The notes under the pieces: generated by a model
Database searches by the model: none
The model's input: the letters and a program-made list of their open reading frames with translations, nothing else
What the model was told of the DNA's origin: nothing
Position numbers and translations under genes: made by a program
In this document: in pieces, positions 44,002 through 52,666 of the stretch
Layout of the letters: each line of letters opens with the position of its first letter
How positions within the stretch are numbered: position 1 is the first letter of the stretch
Source of the DNA: Bacillota bacterium
Lineage (GTDB): Bacteria > Bacillota > Clostridia > Christensenellales > SZUA-584
Direction: 5' to 3'
DNA: 64,000 nucleotides
Assembly: GCA_023415795.1 (NCBI GenBank)
Contig: JAEZJG010000011.1
Span: 32,241-96,240, forward strand

Positions 44002-45123
44002 TTAAATCAGGCTTTCCTCACTCTGCGGATCAAACAGATGCATCTGGGCTCCGCCAAACCTCACCTTGATCTGGCTGCCCGCGGAAAACCACTCCTTGCG
44101 ATCCAGAGACAGGTTTGCCGTCGAAATACGAAATACGCAATCCTTGCCCGCAACCTTGGCGTGCAAATAGATCTCGCTGCCCATCATTTCGGACACATCC
44201 ACCACCGCGCTTATCGCTGTGGTGTCATCCTGCGCACTCAGCGCAATATGCTCCGGGCGAATGCCCAGTATAATATTCTGCGCGCTGCGCCCCTTCTCCT
44301 TCAATCGATGCTGCATCTTTTCCGGCAGCCCGATCAATGTATCCTCCAGACGCACAGCATAACCGTCCTCAGTCAGCTCCAGCTGGGCGTCAAAGAAGTT
44401 CATCTGCGGCGAACCGATAAACCCGGCGACGAACAGGTTAACCGGCTCCTCAAACACCTGCTGCGGTGTTCCGATCTGCTGAATGAAGCCGTCCTTCATG
44501 ATCACCACGCGGTCGCCTAGCGTCATCGCTTCTATCTGGTCGTGCGTGACGTAGATAAACGTCGTGTCAATGCGCTGCCTCAGCTTAATGATCTCCGCGC
44601 GCATCAGGTTTCTCAGCTTTGCGTCAAGGTTAGACAGCGGCTCATCCATCAAAAACACCTGCGGATGCCGCACGATGGCACGGCCGATCGCCACACGCTG
44701 GCGCTGACCGCCCGAAAGAGCCTTGGGTTTTCTTTGCAGCAGGTCGGTGATCTCCAGAATCTCCGCGGCCTCGCGCACCTTCTGGTCAATCTCCGCCTTC
44801 TTTTGCTTGCGCAGCTTCAGGGCAAACGCCATATTCTCATACACCGTCATGTGCGGATAAAGCGCGTAATTCTGGAACACCATTGCGATGTCTCTGTCCT
44901 TGGGCGCCACTTCATTAACCAGCCTGTCCCCGATGTACAGCTCGCCGCTGGTGATCTCCTCCAACCCCGCGACCATGCGCAGCGTTGTGGATTTGCCGCA
45001 GCCCGACGGCCCTACCAGCACCACAAACTCCTTGTCAGCGATCTCCAGATTAAAATCATCCACAGCCGCCGCCACGGTTTTATCGTATACCTTACTGATA
45101 TTTCTCAGCGATACGTTAGCCAT
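44002..45123 (-). CDS. Carbohydrate ABC transporter ATPase (MsmK/UgpC type)
   Basis: A 373-residue ATPase that energises CUT1 importers and is often shared by several of them. It has Walker A GPSGCGKST near residue 40, signature LSGGQRQRVAIGRA, Walker B VFLMDEPLSNLD, the switch His in VTHDQ and a C-terminal TOBE domain with LGIRPEHI. ATG 45123 follows GGGGGTAAG; upstream codons are not conserved. Being inside the operon, it probably serves the permease pair encoded just upstream. Confidence 0.93.
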   Translation of the reverse strand: MANVSLRNISKVYDKTVAAAVDDFNLEIADKEFVVLVGPSGCGKSTTLRMVAGLEEITSGELYIGDRLVNEVAPKDRDIAMVFQNYALYPHMTVYENMAFALKLRKQKKAEIDQKVREAAEILEITDLLQRKPKALSGGQRQRVAIGRAIVRHPQVFLMDEPLSNLDAKLRNLMRAEIIKLRQRIDTTFIYVTHDQIEAMTLGDRVVIMKDGFIQQIGTPQQVFEEPVNLFVAGFIGSPQMNFFDAQLELTEDGYAVRLEDTLIGLPEKMQHRLKEKGRSAQNIILGIRPEHIALSAQDDTTAISAVVDVSEMMGSEIYLHAKVAGKDCVFRISTANLSLDRKEWFSAGSQIKVRFGGAQMHLFDPQSEESLI

Positions 45124-45155
45124 ATGCTTACCCCCAAACTTTTGATATGATATTG

Positions 45156-46268
45156 TTACGCGATCCATTGCCTCAGTGTCGCCGCCAGCTCTTCTCCCAT
45201 CCTTTGGTGTGTGATGACAGATGGATGATCTCCTGCTCCATACCCTTCCTCTATGGGAAAAATGCCTCCGAATTTGTAACAGAATATCCTCTCGTCCTTT
45301 GTTTGTGCTTTATAGCTGCGCACCACATCAACAATATTGTCATACAGATAGTAATCCATAGATCCCATGGTACAGCAAATTACCGCCCTCTCACCGTTAA
45401 GCTGTCGCAGCTTGTGGATAAACGCCCGATACCTTTGCTCGTAATGCACGATCTCCATCAGCTTGTATCGAGAAGCTTTTATTCTGTAGGAATCGTTTGT
45501 ACCCAGATTTACAACAATTGCATCGGGTTTATGCTTACTAAAATCCCATTCCGCAAAGCCGTCTTTCTTGCCGCGGGCTTCCTCATGCAGCCTGTCCGTA
45601 AATCCGTAATAATCCTCCATGGCTTTCACTTTAACACTCAGCTCAGGATGTCCGGGAACCTTTAAAGAAAAGTCCGGCTCCATCGGCTGGCACAGCGATA
45701 TACCCGAAACGCTGATATTGTAATAGTCGGCGTTCAGCAATGCTGCGGCAACCGCCCCGTATGCTTTGAGCCCATTTTCCTCTTTGGTCAAAAAGCCGCA
45801 GTCTCTGTTCTGTGCTTCGTTACCAAAGCCGCACGTAATGGAATCACCGATAAACTCCAGACACAGCTTCTTGGCAGGGGTTTCAATAGGCAGCAACTCA
45901 CCTTCAACACGAATTCCGGCTACTCCCACTTTCCCCTTGTCATTCTCCGAACGTTTTATGACTCTGAGGCGATGTTTCTCAGGTGATGCGCTTTCAAAAA
46001 GCGTGCAGCACTGTGCCTCGCGATCCAGTAATATCTCGGCCAAAGGCTTTTCGCGGTCATCCAGAAAAACCGATATGCACGGCCAAAGCACTCCCTCCGG
46101 CTCAAAAACTGTCTCAATAGCCAGGAAGCTCACATCAACCCGCTTAGCCTCAAATACCATCTCAAATCCGGAGCCCGTCCAGTTCATAAACATGGCGCCC
46201 GCCCCTTCATCCCATATGGTTCGGCCAAAGAATGAAAGGCGGTGCTGTATTTGCCCCATTGTATACAT
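45156..46268 (-). CDS. SGNH-type carbohydrate esterase (CE2-like)
   Basis: A 370-residue cytoplasmic hydrolase without signal peptide. The N-terminal 130 residues look like the beta-sandwich that precedes the catalytic part in CE2 acetyl esterases. The SGNH domain has the nucleophile in FIGDSITCGFG, the Asn block in NLGTNDSYR and the final GDHPS with catalytic Asp/His. It would remove acetyl groups from imported oligosaccharides. It starts directly at the base after the permease stop, so the genes are co-translated. The link with import suggests an acetylated hemicellulose fragment as substrate. Confidence 0.85.
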   Translation of the reverse strand: MYTMGQIQHRLSFFGRTIWDEGAGAMFMNWTGSGFEMVFEAKRVDVSFLAIETVFEPEGVLWPCISVFLDDREKPLAEILLDREAQCCTLFESASPEKHRLRVIKRSENDKGKVGVAGIRVEGELLPIETPAKKLCLEFIGDSITCGFGNEAQNRDCGFLTKEENGLKAYGAVAAALLNADYYNISVSGISLCQPMEPDFSLKVPGHPELSVKVKAMEDYYGFTDRLHEEARGKKDGFAEWDFSKHKPDAIVVNLGTNDSYRIKASRYKLMEIVHYEQRYRAFIHKLRQLNGERAVICCTMGSMDYYLYDNIVDVVRSYKAQTKDERIFCYKFGGIFPIEEGYGAGDHPSVITHQRMGEELAATLRQWIA

Positions 46269-47096
46269 TTATTTGATTGCCCCCTGCACAACGCCCTTCA
46301 CAATCTGCTTTTGGCAGAACAGATATACGACCAGCACCGGCAGAATCGTCAGCACAATGCCCGCCATAAGCGGCGCAAAATCCACGCTGTATGACGTAAA
46401 GAAGTTGTACGTGGAGAGCGGCAGCGTCTTTTCCGACGGCGAGAGCAACACAAGGCTTGGCAGCAGGTAGTCATTCCATATCCACAGCACATCCAAAATC
46501 AGCACAGTGATAATCACAGGCTTCAGCAACGGAAATACGATGCGAAAGAAGGATTGCAGCTTATTGCAGCCATCAATTAACGCTGCTTCCTCCATTTCCA
46601 ACGGAATGTTTTTGATAAACCCATGGAATATAAACACGGCGAAGGCTTGCCCGAAGCCCATATACATGAACATCAGCACCCATTTGCTGTTCATCAAGTG
46701 CATACTGCCATATATGCTGACAAGCGGAATCATGACAGCCTGGAAAGGTACAATCATGGACGCCACCAGTATTGCGAATATAATTCTATTCGTCTTCCAC
46801 TTGTGCCTCACCAAAAAATACGCAGCCATAGACGACGACAATATAATCAGCCCCACGCTGATAACCACAATCAGCAAGCTGTTGCCAAACGCATTCAAGA
46901 AGTTCATTTTTTCAAATGCGTTTACATAGTTTTTGAAATCAATACCCGTCGGAAGCGCAAACGGACTGTCAACAAACTGCTGTGTCGTCTTGAAAGAATT
47001 GATCACCATTAAATAGAACGGCACAATAAACACAATCAAAAGAATAATTATCAGTGTGTATTTCAGCCACGTGCGGGCTGCATTTTGTTTTGTCAT
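46269..47096 (-). CDS. Carbohydrate ABC transporter permease (MalG type)
   Basis: A 275-residue membrane protein with six hydrophobic helices. The ATPase-contact motif EEAALIDGCNKLQSFFRI is near residue 165, typical of CUT1 permeases, and the C-terminus ends in KQIVKGVVQGAIK as in MalG. Its start overlaps the stop of the partner permease by 4 nt (ATGA). GGTGGAGG serves as ribosome site. Confidence 0.94.
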   Translation of the reverse strand: MTKQNAARTWLKYTLIIILLIVFIVPFYLMVINSFKTTQQFVDSPFALPTGIDFKNYVNAFEKMNFLNAFGNSLLIVVISVGLIILSSSMAAYFLVRHKWKTNRIIFAILVASMIVPFQAVMIPLVSIYGSMHLMNSKWVLMFMYMGFGQAFAVFIFHGFIKNIPLEMEEAALIDGCNKLQSFFRIVFPLLKPVIITVLILDVLWIWNDYLLPSLVLLSPSEKTLPLSTYNFFTSYSVDFAPLMAGIVLTILPVLVVYLFCQKQIVKGVVQGAIK

Positions 47097-47977
47097 GCCT
47101 CCACCTCATATCGCTTCGTTACAAGCACCTGCGTTACAGCCACAATCGCGACAACAACGAACAGCATAATGGCTTCCGCCTGACCCAAACCATATTGGCT
47201 TGCCTGAAAGGCTTTTTGGTATATATGCATTGAGGCCAGTCTTGTCGCTCCATAGGGCGCACCGTTTGTCAGCGCCAAATTGAGATCGTACGCCATAAAG
47301 CCTCTTGATATCGTAATAAAGAAACAAATAATGAAGGAGGGCACCATCAAGGGAATCGTTATTTTGGTAAGCTTACGCAAACCCGTCGCCCCATCCAAGC
47401 CTGCCGCCTCCTGCAAATCCTTTGGAATGCTCACAAAACCCGCCACATAAATCATCATCAGGTAGCCTGCGTATTGCCAGACAGTCACCAGTATCATGGC
47501 AAAAATTGCGCTGTCCGGATTCGTTAAAAGTGATGTGGACAACGGACCAAACTCCAGCGTCTTTCCAATCTGTGTCACAACGTTGGCAAATATAAACTTC
47601 CAGATATAACCCAGAACGATACCGCCGATAAGATTTGGGGTGAAGAATCCCGCACGGAAGAAGTTCTGCGCTTTTATGTTGCTCGTCAGCAAATAAGCCA
47701 GCCCAAAGGCAACCAGATTGCAAAATATTGCCGAATAAAAAACATAACCCAGCGTTTTTAGCAGTGAGTCTAAGAATGCTTTATCGGTAAATGCCGCCGC
47801 AAAATTGCTGAGCCCGACAAAATCGCTGGTTCTGGTGATGGGGCTGTAATCGGTAAAGGTTAGGTACACACCGTAAAGAAAAGGAATCAGCAGCACGCAC
47901 ACAAACGCAATCAGCGAAGGCCCCATAAAGGCTGCAAAATTACCCGCATTTCGCAAAGCCTTTGTTTTCTTTTTCAT
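47093..47977 (-). CDS. Carbohydrate ABC transporter permease (MalF type)
   Basis: A 294-residue CUT1 permease with six helices. The N-terminal FMGPSLIAFVCVLLIPF and the contact loop LQEAAGLDGATGLRKLTKIT (near residue 200) are typical. It follows the binding-protein gene after a 72-nt gap that holds a perfect stem-loop, and precedes its MalG partner with an overlap. Confidence 0.94.
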   Translation of the reverse strand: MKKKTKALRNAGNFAAFMGPSLIAFVCVLLIPFLYGVYLTFTDYSPITRTSDFVGLSNFAAAFTDKAFLDSLLKTLGYVFYSAIFCNLVAFGLAYLLTSNIKAQNFFRAGFFTPNLIGGIVLGYIWKFIFANVVTQIGKTLEFGPLSTSLLTNPDSAIFAMILVTVWQYAGYLMMIYVAGFVSIPKDLQEAAGLDGATGLRKLTKITIPLMVPSFIICFFITISRGFMAYDLNLALTNGAPYGATRLASMHIYQKAFQASQYGLGQAEAIMLFVVVAIVAVTQVLVTKRYEVEA

Positions 47978-47997
47978 ATGATCACCCCTATTGATTA

Positions 47998-48026
47998 GGC
48001 GGATAATGAAACATCCATTATCCGCC
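47998..48026 (-). other. Intercistronic stem-loop between binding-protein and permease genes
   Basis: GGCGGATAATG (47998-48008) and CATTATCCGCC (48016-48026) form a perfect 11-bp stem with a 7-nt loop, without T run. It begins 24 nt after the binding-protein stop. Such stems keep binding-protein mRNA more abundant than permease mRNA in known operons. Confidence 0.8.
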
Positions 48027-48049
48027 CATATCCTCTATCCAAACGTGTT

Positions 48050-49417
48050 TTATTTTATAGACTGCCAGTAAGCGTTGATACCATCTGCCAAACCCTGTCT
48101 GTCCACTGCGCCGCTGACATACTGGAGCATCAGGTTGCCTGTCTGCGTCCAAGCGTCTCCGGTGATGTAGGAGAAGCAGCCCAGATTGATCGTCTGTCCT
48201 TTGCTCGCGTAGTCAGCGATGGACTGAGTCATCGTGTTATACTCCACATCCGTTCTCACGTTCTTGTAAGGCATGCAGAACCCGGCATCAAGGAAGAACT
48301 GCTGACCTTCGGGCTGAGTGAGCATCCATTCAAGCACGTCCAAAGCGGCCTTCTGCTGCTCGGGAGTGCTCTGCGACTTATCGATCGCGTTGAACTTGGG
48401 AAGCACCATAACAACCTGCGAGTTGCCATACGCGCTGGGATCGTTACTCCACGGAACGGGAAGGAATCCATACTCGATATCAATGTTTTCAAGAGCGGTC
48501 ATAGACGTCCATGCCCAGTCTCCCATAAACAGCGTCGCACATTTGCCTTCCGCAAAAGCCTGAATATCCTTGTTGTAGTCTCCCACTAACGGATCAGCTT
48601 TGTTGTAATTGTGTGCAGCCAGTAAATCGAGGCTATCCATATATCCTTGGAAAATCGGGCTGTCTTCAATTTTCTTGGAGCCGCTCTTGAGGCTGTCGAT
48701 AAATCCGGTTCCATCCGATGTGGCCGGCCCTTGAACGGCATAGCTCAGTGTAAGGTAGTGCCCGCCAAGAGACCAGTTGGCGCCGTGCAGCATCGAGGCC
48801 GGAATGCCCGCAGCTTCAATCTTCTCTAAAAACGCTTTGAGTGCATCCTGAGTGTTAATGCTAGAGGGGTCAAATGAGCCGCCATAAACTTCATTGACAA
48901 CGCGCTTGTTATAGAGCAGACCATAGCCCTGTACGCTAAACGGAACACCCAAAATCTTGCCATCAAAGGTTCCTGCATCGATAACGCCATCGTTGGCCTG
49001 TTCCAGCCACGGCGAATCTGCGACAGTCAATTCAAGAAGATTGCTTTGATATTCAATGACATTAGCGGGGTCTACGTTCATAAAGGTTGGTGCGTTGCCG
49101 GAAGCGTAAAGCGACTGAAGCTTTTCCTGCTGGCCTTCACCAACGCCTGTGGGGATGAGTTCAATCGTTACATTGGGATGAAGCTCGTTGTATTTTGCGA
49201 ACATCTCTTCAAACATCGCATTAACTTCGGCCGAGGTGTTGAAGTAGGTAATGGTAACCGGTTGCTCTGCAGCAGGCGCACTGGGTTCTTCGCTGCTGGG
49301 AGCTTCCGTAGCGGCAGGCTTGTCGCTGGGTTTAACAGCTTCATTTGCCGAGCACGCCGCCAGCGAGACCATCATAACAACCACAAGAAATAATGTTAAC
49401 CATCTTTTGAGTTTCAT
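48050..49417 (-). CDS. Carbohydrate ABC transporter binding lipoprotein (family 1)
   Basis: A 455-residue lipoprotein with signal peptide ending SLAAC (Cys 22) and a Ser/Pro/Glu-rich linker. The mature part has the family-1 pattern (FEEMFAKYNELHPNV, then FAEGKCATLFMGDWAW and LGCFSY near the C-terminus). It binds an oligosaccharide for the two permeases downstream. The start follows CGGAGGG. It is the first gene after a strong promoter at 49481-49509. Confidence 0.93.
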   Translation of the reverse strand: MKLKRWLTLFLVVVMMVSLAACSANEAVKPSDKPAATEAPSSEEPSAPAAEQPVTITYFNTSAEVNAMFEEMFAKYNELHPNVTIELIPTGVGEGQQEKLQSLYASGNAPTFMNVDPANVIEYQSNLLELTVADSPWLEQANDGVIDAGTFDGKILGVPFSVQGYGLLYNKRVVNEVYGGSFDPSSINTQDALKAFLEKIEAAGIPASMLHGANWSLGGHYLTLSYAVQGPATSDGTGFIDSLKSGSKKIEDSPIFQGYMDSLDLLAAHNYNKADPLVGDYNKDIQAFAEGKCATLFMGDWAWTSMTALENIDIEYGFLPVPWSNDPSAYGNSQVVMVLPKFNAIDKSQSTPEQQKAALDVLEWMLTQPEGQQFFLDAGFCMPYKNVRTDVEYNTMTQSIADYASKGQTINLGCFSYITGDAWTQTGNLMLQYVSGAVDRQGLADGINAYWQSIK

Positions 49418-49480
49418 GATTTCCCTCCGATATTTTTTTAGTTCGCATCAGATCAGCTTTGAGGATGCGTAACGAAAATT

Positions 49481-49509
49481 ATAATACATGAATCCCTTAT
49501 TCATGTCAA
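49481..49509 (-). promoter_or_regulatory. Promoter with palindromic operator before the binding-protein gene
   Basis: On the minus strand TTGACA (49504-49509) and TATTAT (49481-49486) are 17 nt apart. The spacer holds a perfect palindrome, ACATGAAT, five bases and ATTCATGT (49486-49506), touching both boxes. A repressor bound there would block polymerase directly. LacI at 49696-50670 is the candidate. Confidence 0.75.
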
Positions 49510-49678
49510 CCCCTTGACATTGTTACACCAAGCATATGCGTTGCATTTATCACGATTAGCGTCCGTTTTTCTCAGTTATCGTGCGTTATTGGATTGTATT
49601 TGATGGTCTTTCCCTATAAATCGACACATTCTTTTACAATCGTTTGACATTCAATCGAACAATATGTTAAAGTATGCG

Positions 49679-49690
49679 TGCTCGCGAGCA
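49679..49690. promoter_or_regulatory. LacI-operator-like palindrome
   Basis: TGCTCGCGAGCA is a perfect 12-bp palindrome with a central CG, the usual shape of LacI-family operators. It lies 5 nt after the lacI stop codon and about 170 nt upstream of the binding-protein promoter. Function is inferred from shape only. Confidence 0.45.
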
Positions 49691-49695
49691 AACTC

Positions 49696-50670
49696 TTAGG
49701 TGCTTTCCCTTTGGATAAGCTGCACAGGAAAGATCGTGTTGATCGGTATTGTTCTGTCCTTGTATGAAACAATGCTTTCCACCGCAAATCGGCAGTTATC
49801 GTCCACCGGTTGTCGGATAGTGGTCAGTGAGGGGGCGCAGAACCTTGCAAGCTCGATGTCGTCGTAGCCGATTACCTTGAACCGCTCCGGCACCGGGATG
49901 GCATTTCTGACGCAATAGCGCAATATGTGAGCAGCAATGATGTCGTTAGAGGTAAACGCGCTGTCCACCTGAGGGTAACGGTTGAAAAAGTCCGCTATGT
50001 AGCTCTCATACTGCATTGAGATAAAGCATTCGGGCGGGGCGACATAAACAATGGGCTTTATGCCGTGCTTCTCCAGGGTGTCCGTGAATCCATCGTATCG
50101 GAAATTGGCATGCATACCGGCCTTGCGTGCATCCATCACATACGCCGGGTTCTTACAGCCCTTGTCCAGCAAATGCTTTGCAGCCAGCACACCGCCGTTG
50201 TAGTTATCGGAGCAAACGGATGGAATCTGCGGCGACAGCGTGCGGTCAAAGGTGATGATCGGCGCGTTGAAGTTGAGGTATTTCTCAAGGTTCTGCGTAT
50301 GGCTGGCTAAAATAACGCCTGCCACCTTATGCGCTTTGAGCATGTTGAAATACTCGATCTCCTTCTCCGATTCGTGGTTGGAGATACACAGCATGAGCTT
50401 GTAGCCATGCAAAGCCGAATAGTGCTCAATTGTATTGATAACCTTGGCAAAGAAGTAGTTGTTTGCGGAAGCAACGATCAGCCCGATCATCTGACTGCTC
50501 TTCTTGGAGAGCGAACGGGCAAGCTCGTTGGGCTGATAATCCAGCTCCTTCATGGCCTGATTGATCTTATCGCGTGTCTTGTCGCTGATCCTCACACGGT
50601 TGTTCAGCATTCTGGATACTGTGGTGACAGTGACTCCCGCAAGCTCGGCAACATCCTTGATGGTAGCCAT
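49696..50670 (-). CDS. LacI-family transcriptional regulator
   Basis: A 324-residue repressor. The N-terminal helix-turn-helix reads TIKDVAELAGVTVTTVSRML and is followed by the hinge helix PNELARSLSKK; the rest is a sugar-binding domain (IGLIVASANNYF, FTSNDIIAAHIL, VIGYDDIELARF). It lies upstream of the second ABC operon on the same strand, with its own promoter and palindrome (50704-50733). It probably senses the imported oligosaccharide or a product. The start follows GAAGGAG. Confidence 0.94.
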   Translation of the reverse strand: MATIKDVAELAGVTVTTVSRMLNNRVRISDKTRDKINQAMKELDYQPNELARSLSKKSSQMIGLIVASANNYFFAKVINTIEHYSALHGYKLMLCISNHESEKEIEYFNMLKAHKVAGVILASHTQNLEKYLNFNAPIITFDRTLSPQIPSVCSDNYNGGVLAAKHLLDKGCKNPAYVMDARKAGMHANFRYDGFTDTLEKHGIKPIVYVAPPECFISMQYESYIADFFNRYPQVDSAFTSNDIIAAHILRYCVRNAIPVPERFKVIGYDDIELARFCAPSLTTIRQPVDDNCRFAVESIVSYKDRTIPINTIFPVQLIQREST

Positions 50671-50703
50671 AAAATGCTCCTTCGTAAGGTCATGAATGTA
50701 CTC

Positions 50704-50733
50704 AATATAGCATCAAAATGCTATATGTGTCAA
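50704..50733 (-). promoter_or_regulatory. lacI promoter with palindromic operator
   Basis: On the minus strand TTGACA (50728-50733) and TATATT (50704-50709) are 18 nt apart. Between them ATATAGCAT (50705-50713) and ATGCTATAT (50718-50726) form a perfect 22-bp palindrome around CAAA. The design matches the promoter at 49481-49509 and suggests autorepression. Another inverted repeat, AACAGCGC/GCGCTGTT, is at 50743-50767. Confidence 0.7.
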
Positions 50734-50798
50734 CCGCATGACAACAGCGCAAGTTCGATGCGCTGTTAAAATATCAACATACATTGAGGTATCATTAG

Positions 50799-52316
50799 AT
50801 GAAACGCAAAGAGTTTTTGAGGGTTTCCCCGGAATCAGTGGGCATATCCAGCGCCGCTATACACAGGCTGCTGGACAGGCTGGAGTGCGGCTTCACCGAG
50901 ATGCATAGTCTCCAGATAATGCGGCACGGCAAGATATGCGCCGAAGGCTGGTGGAGCCCATATGCTCCCGGCATCCGCCACAACCTCATGTCCGTCAGCA
51001 AAACCTATGCGGCCACGGCTGTGGGTATCGCTATAACAGAAGGGCTCATCAGTCTGTCAGACCGCATCGTAGATATATTCCCCGAAGAGTCTCCCGCATG
51101 CCCCGACGGTATGCTGGCGCTGCTGACCGTACGTGATGTTCTGTGCATGGGCTGCGGTATGGACAGCATCCCCAACCCCACCGTGCAGTGGATTCGCGAC
51201 TTCATTGCCACACCCGTTTGCCACACCCCCGGTTCAACGTTTATGTACAACAGCATGGGTTCTTCGCTGCTGGGCGCTATCGTCAAAAAGACCTCCGGAT
51301 CTGGTCTGCACGACTACTTAAAACCGCGGCTCTTCGACAAGATCGGCATATTGGCGGACAACCTGAGATGGGCGTACATGCCTGACGGCATCGAAGCAGG
51401 CGGTGCAGGCTTGTATGCCGCCACCGAGGATAACCTGCGCCTGATGAAGCTCTATGCCGACGGCGGCGTGTGGGATGGCGAACGCATACTGTCTGAAGAA
51501 TATGTCAAGCTTGCCACCTCGCCGCAAATCGATTCCTCAGTCGAAGCGCTCAAAGCACCCTTCGCGACAGATAACTTTTTGGGCTATGGGTTTCAGATGT
51601 GGATGTGCTCGCCTCAGGGTTCATACCGCGCGGATGGCGCCATGGGTCAGTATTCCATCGTACTGCCCCGTCAGAACATGCTCATCTCCATCAACGAAAC
51701 CGGCCGGGGCATAGACGGGCCGCAGAAAACCTTGGATGCCGTCTGGGCTTTTATTGAAGATGTTTCGGACACGGCATCACTACCGGAAGACAAAGCGGCA
51801 TACGCCTCGCTGCAAAAACGATTGTCTACGCTGTCGCTTCCCCGTCCGCCCTACCGTCCCTACAGCGCCAAGGCGCACCTTTGGAGCGGCAAAGCCTATT
51901 GCGTGACCGGCGGCGTGCTGCGCTTTGAAAATCAAACGCTGTCTCAGTTCTGCGGCAGCCGCCTCAGCAAAGGAATCCAGCAGTTCAGCATACAATTCGG
52001 CGCAAGCGAAAGCCTCATGCAATTTGTGCAGGACGGCGAAGCCCATTTGGTACGCATTGCCACAGACGGTTCACGAGCACTTAATACGCTGCGAATACTG
52101 GACGAGGTCGCAACGCTCATCTGCTTGAGCGGTTACTGGGAAGACGCATCCACCTTCGTTATCAAGGCAAGGTGGCTTGAAACTTCTTTCGAAAAGGATA
52201 TTCGCTTCAGCTTCCTGGACAACGGACACTGCAACATTTCCACCAGCGACCCGCTAAACAGCTTCGGACCCATGGGAGAGCTAAGCGAAGCGCCCGTCAC
52301 GGCAATCCAAATGTAA
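50799..52316 (+). CDS. Serine hydrolase of the beta-lactamase / DD-peptidase family
   Basis: A 505-residue soluble protein. The SxxK nucleophile motif is S65-V-S-K68 and the second motif is Y150-N-S152, which correspond to class C enzymes. A C-terminal beta-rich part (from about residue 330) is of the type found in esterase-like members. There is no signal peptide, so a classic antibiotic beta-lactamase is unlikely; esterase or peptidase action on a sugar-linked substrate is possible. It is transcribed away from lacI and shares its control region, so it could belong to the same regulon. Confidence 0.85.
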   Translation: MKRKEFLRVSPESVGISSAAIHRLLDRLECGFTEMHSLQIMRHGKICAEGWWSPYAPGIRHNLMSVSKTYAATAVGIAITEGLISLSDRIVDIFPEESPACPDGMLALLTVRDVLCMGCGMDSIPNPTVQWIRDFIATPVCHTPGSTFMYNSMGSSLLGAIVKKTSGSGLHDYLKPRLFDKIGILADNLRWAYMPDGIEAGGAGLYAATEDNLRLMKLYADGGVWDGERILSEEYVKLATSPQIDSSVEALKAPFATDNFLGYGFQMWMCSPQGSYRADGAMGQYSIVLPRQNMLISINETGRGIDGPQKTLDAVWAFIEDVSDTASLPEDKAAYASLQKRLSTLSLPRPPYRPYSAKAHLWSGKAYCVTGGVLRFENQTLSQFCGSRLSKGIQQFSIQFGASESLMQFVQDGEAHLVRIATDGSRALNTLRILDEVATLICLSGYWEDASTFVIKARWLETSFEKDIRFSFLDNGHCNISTSDPLNSFGPMGELSEAPVTAIQM

Positions 52317-52342
52317 ATCAATACCTTCCAAATCGCAACAAA

Positions 52343-52555
52343 GGCAGCTCATCTGCTGCCTCAGTTTGATGACAAACCCATTCTCAGAGGCGCTGCCCCT
52401 GAACCCCCGCCACTTTTCTTGAAGAAAAGTGGGAAAAGACATGTAAAAATGCCATGACCATGGCATTTTCAGCGGGATTCTTAAGGGATCAAATCCCTTA
52501 AGCGGAGGTGTGGAGGCAGAGCCTCCACGGTCTTAGACCTTTGTCAGCAGTCTGA
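52343..52555. repeat. Palindromic interspersed repeat bordered by a duplicated terminator stem
   Basis: GGCAGCTCATCTGCTGCC occurs at 52343-52360 and again, identically, at 52556-52573. Between them are CACTTTTCTTGAAGAAAAGTG, AAATGCC...GGCATTTT, AAGGGAT...ATCCCTT and GTGGAGGCAGAGCCTCCAC, in the same order as at 20770-20930. The inner ends are near-inverted (TCAGTTTGATGACAAA and TTTGTCAGCAGTCTGA). No coding frame is evident. Confidence 0.75.
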
Positions 52556-52578
52556 GGCAGCTCATCTGCTGCCTTTTT
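52556..52578 (+). terminator. Distal terminator of the serine hydrolase gene
   Basis: GGCAGC, loop TCATCT and GCTGCC are followed by TTTTT. It lies 240 nt after the stop; the proximal copy at 52343 lacks the T run. Confidence 0.8.
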
Positions 52579-52666
52579 AGCTCGTGATCAAATCGCCTAC
52601 ACAGCTGCTTTTTAAGCCATCACGCTGTGATATACTCCCAGAACATGCTGCACTTTGTATCTGCCG

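Noticed and set aside
50799..52316. Antibiotic-resistance beta-lactamase
   Set aside because: The active-site motifs are present but there is no signal peptide, the second motif is Y-N-S, and a long extra domain points to esterase-like relatives.
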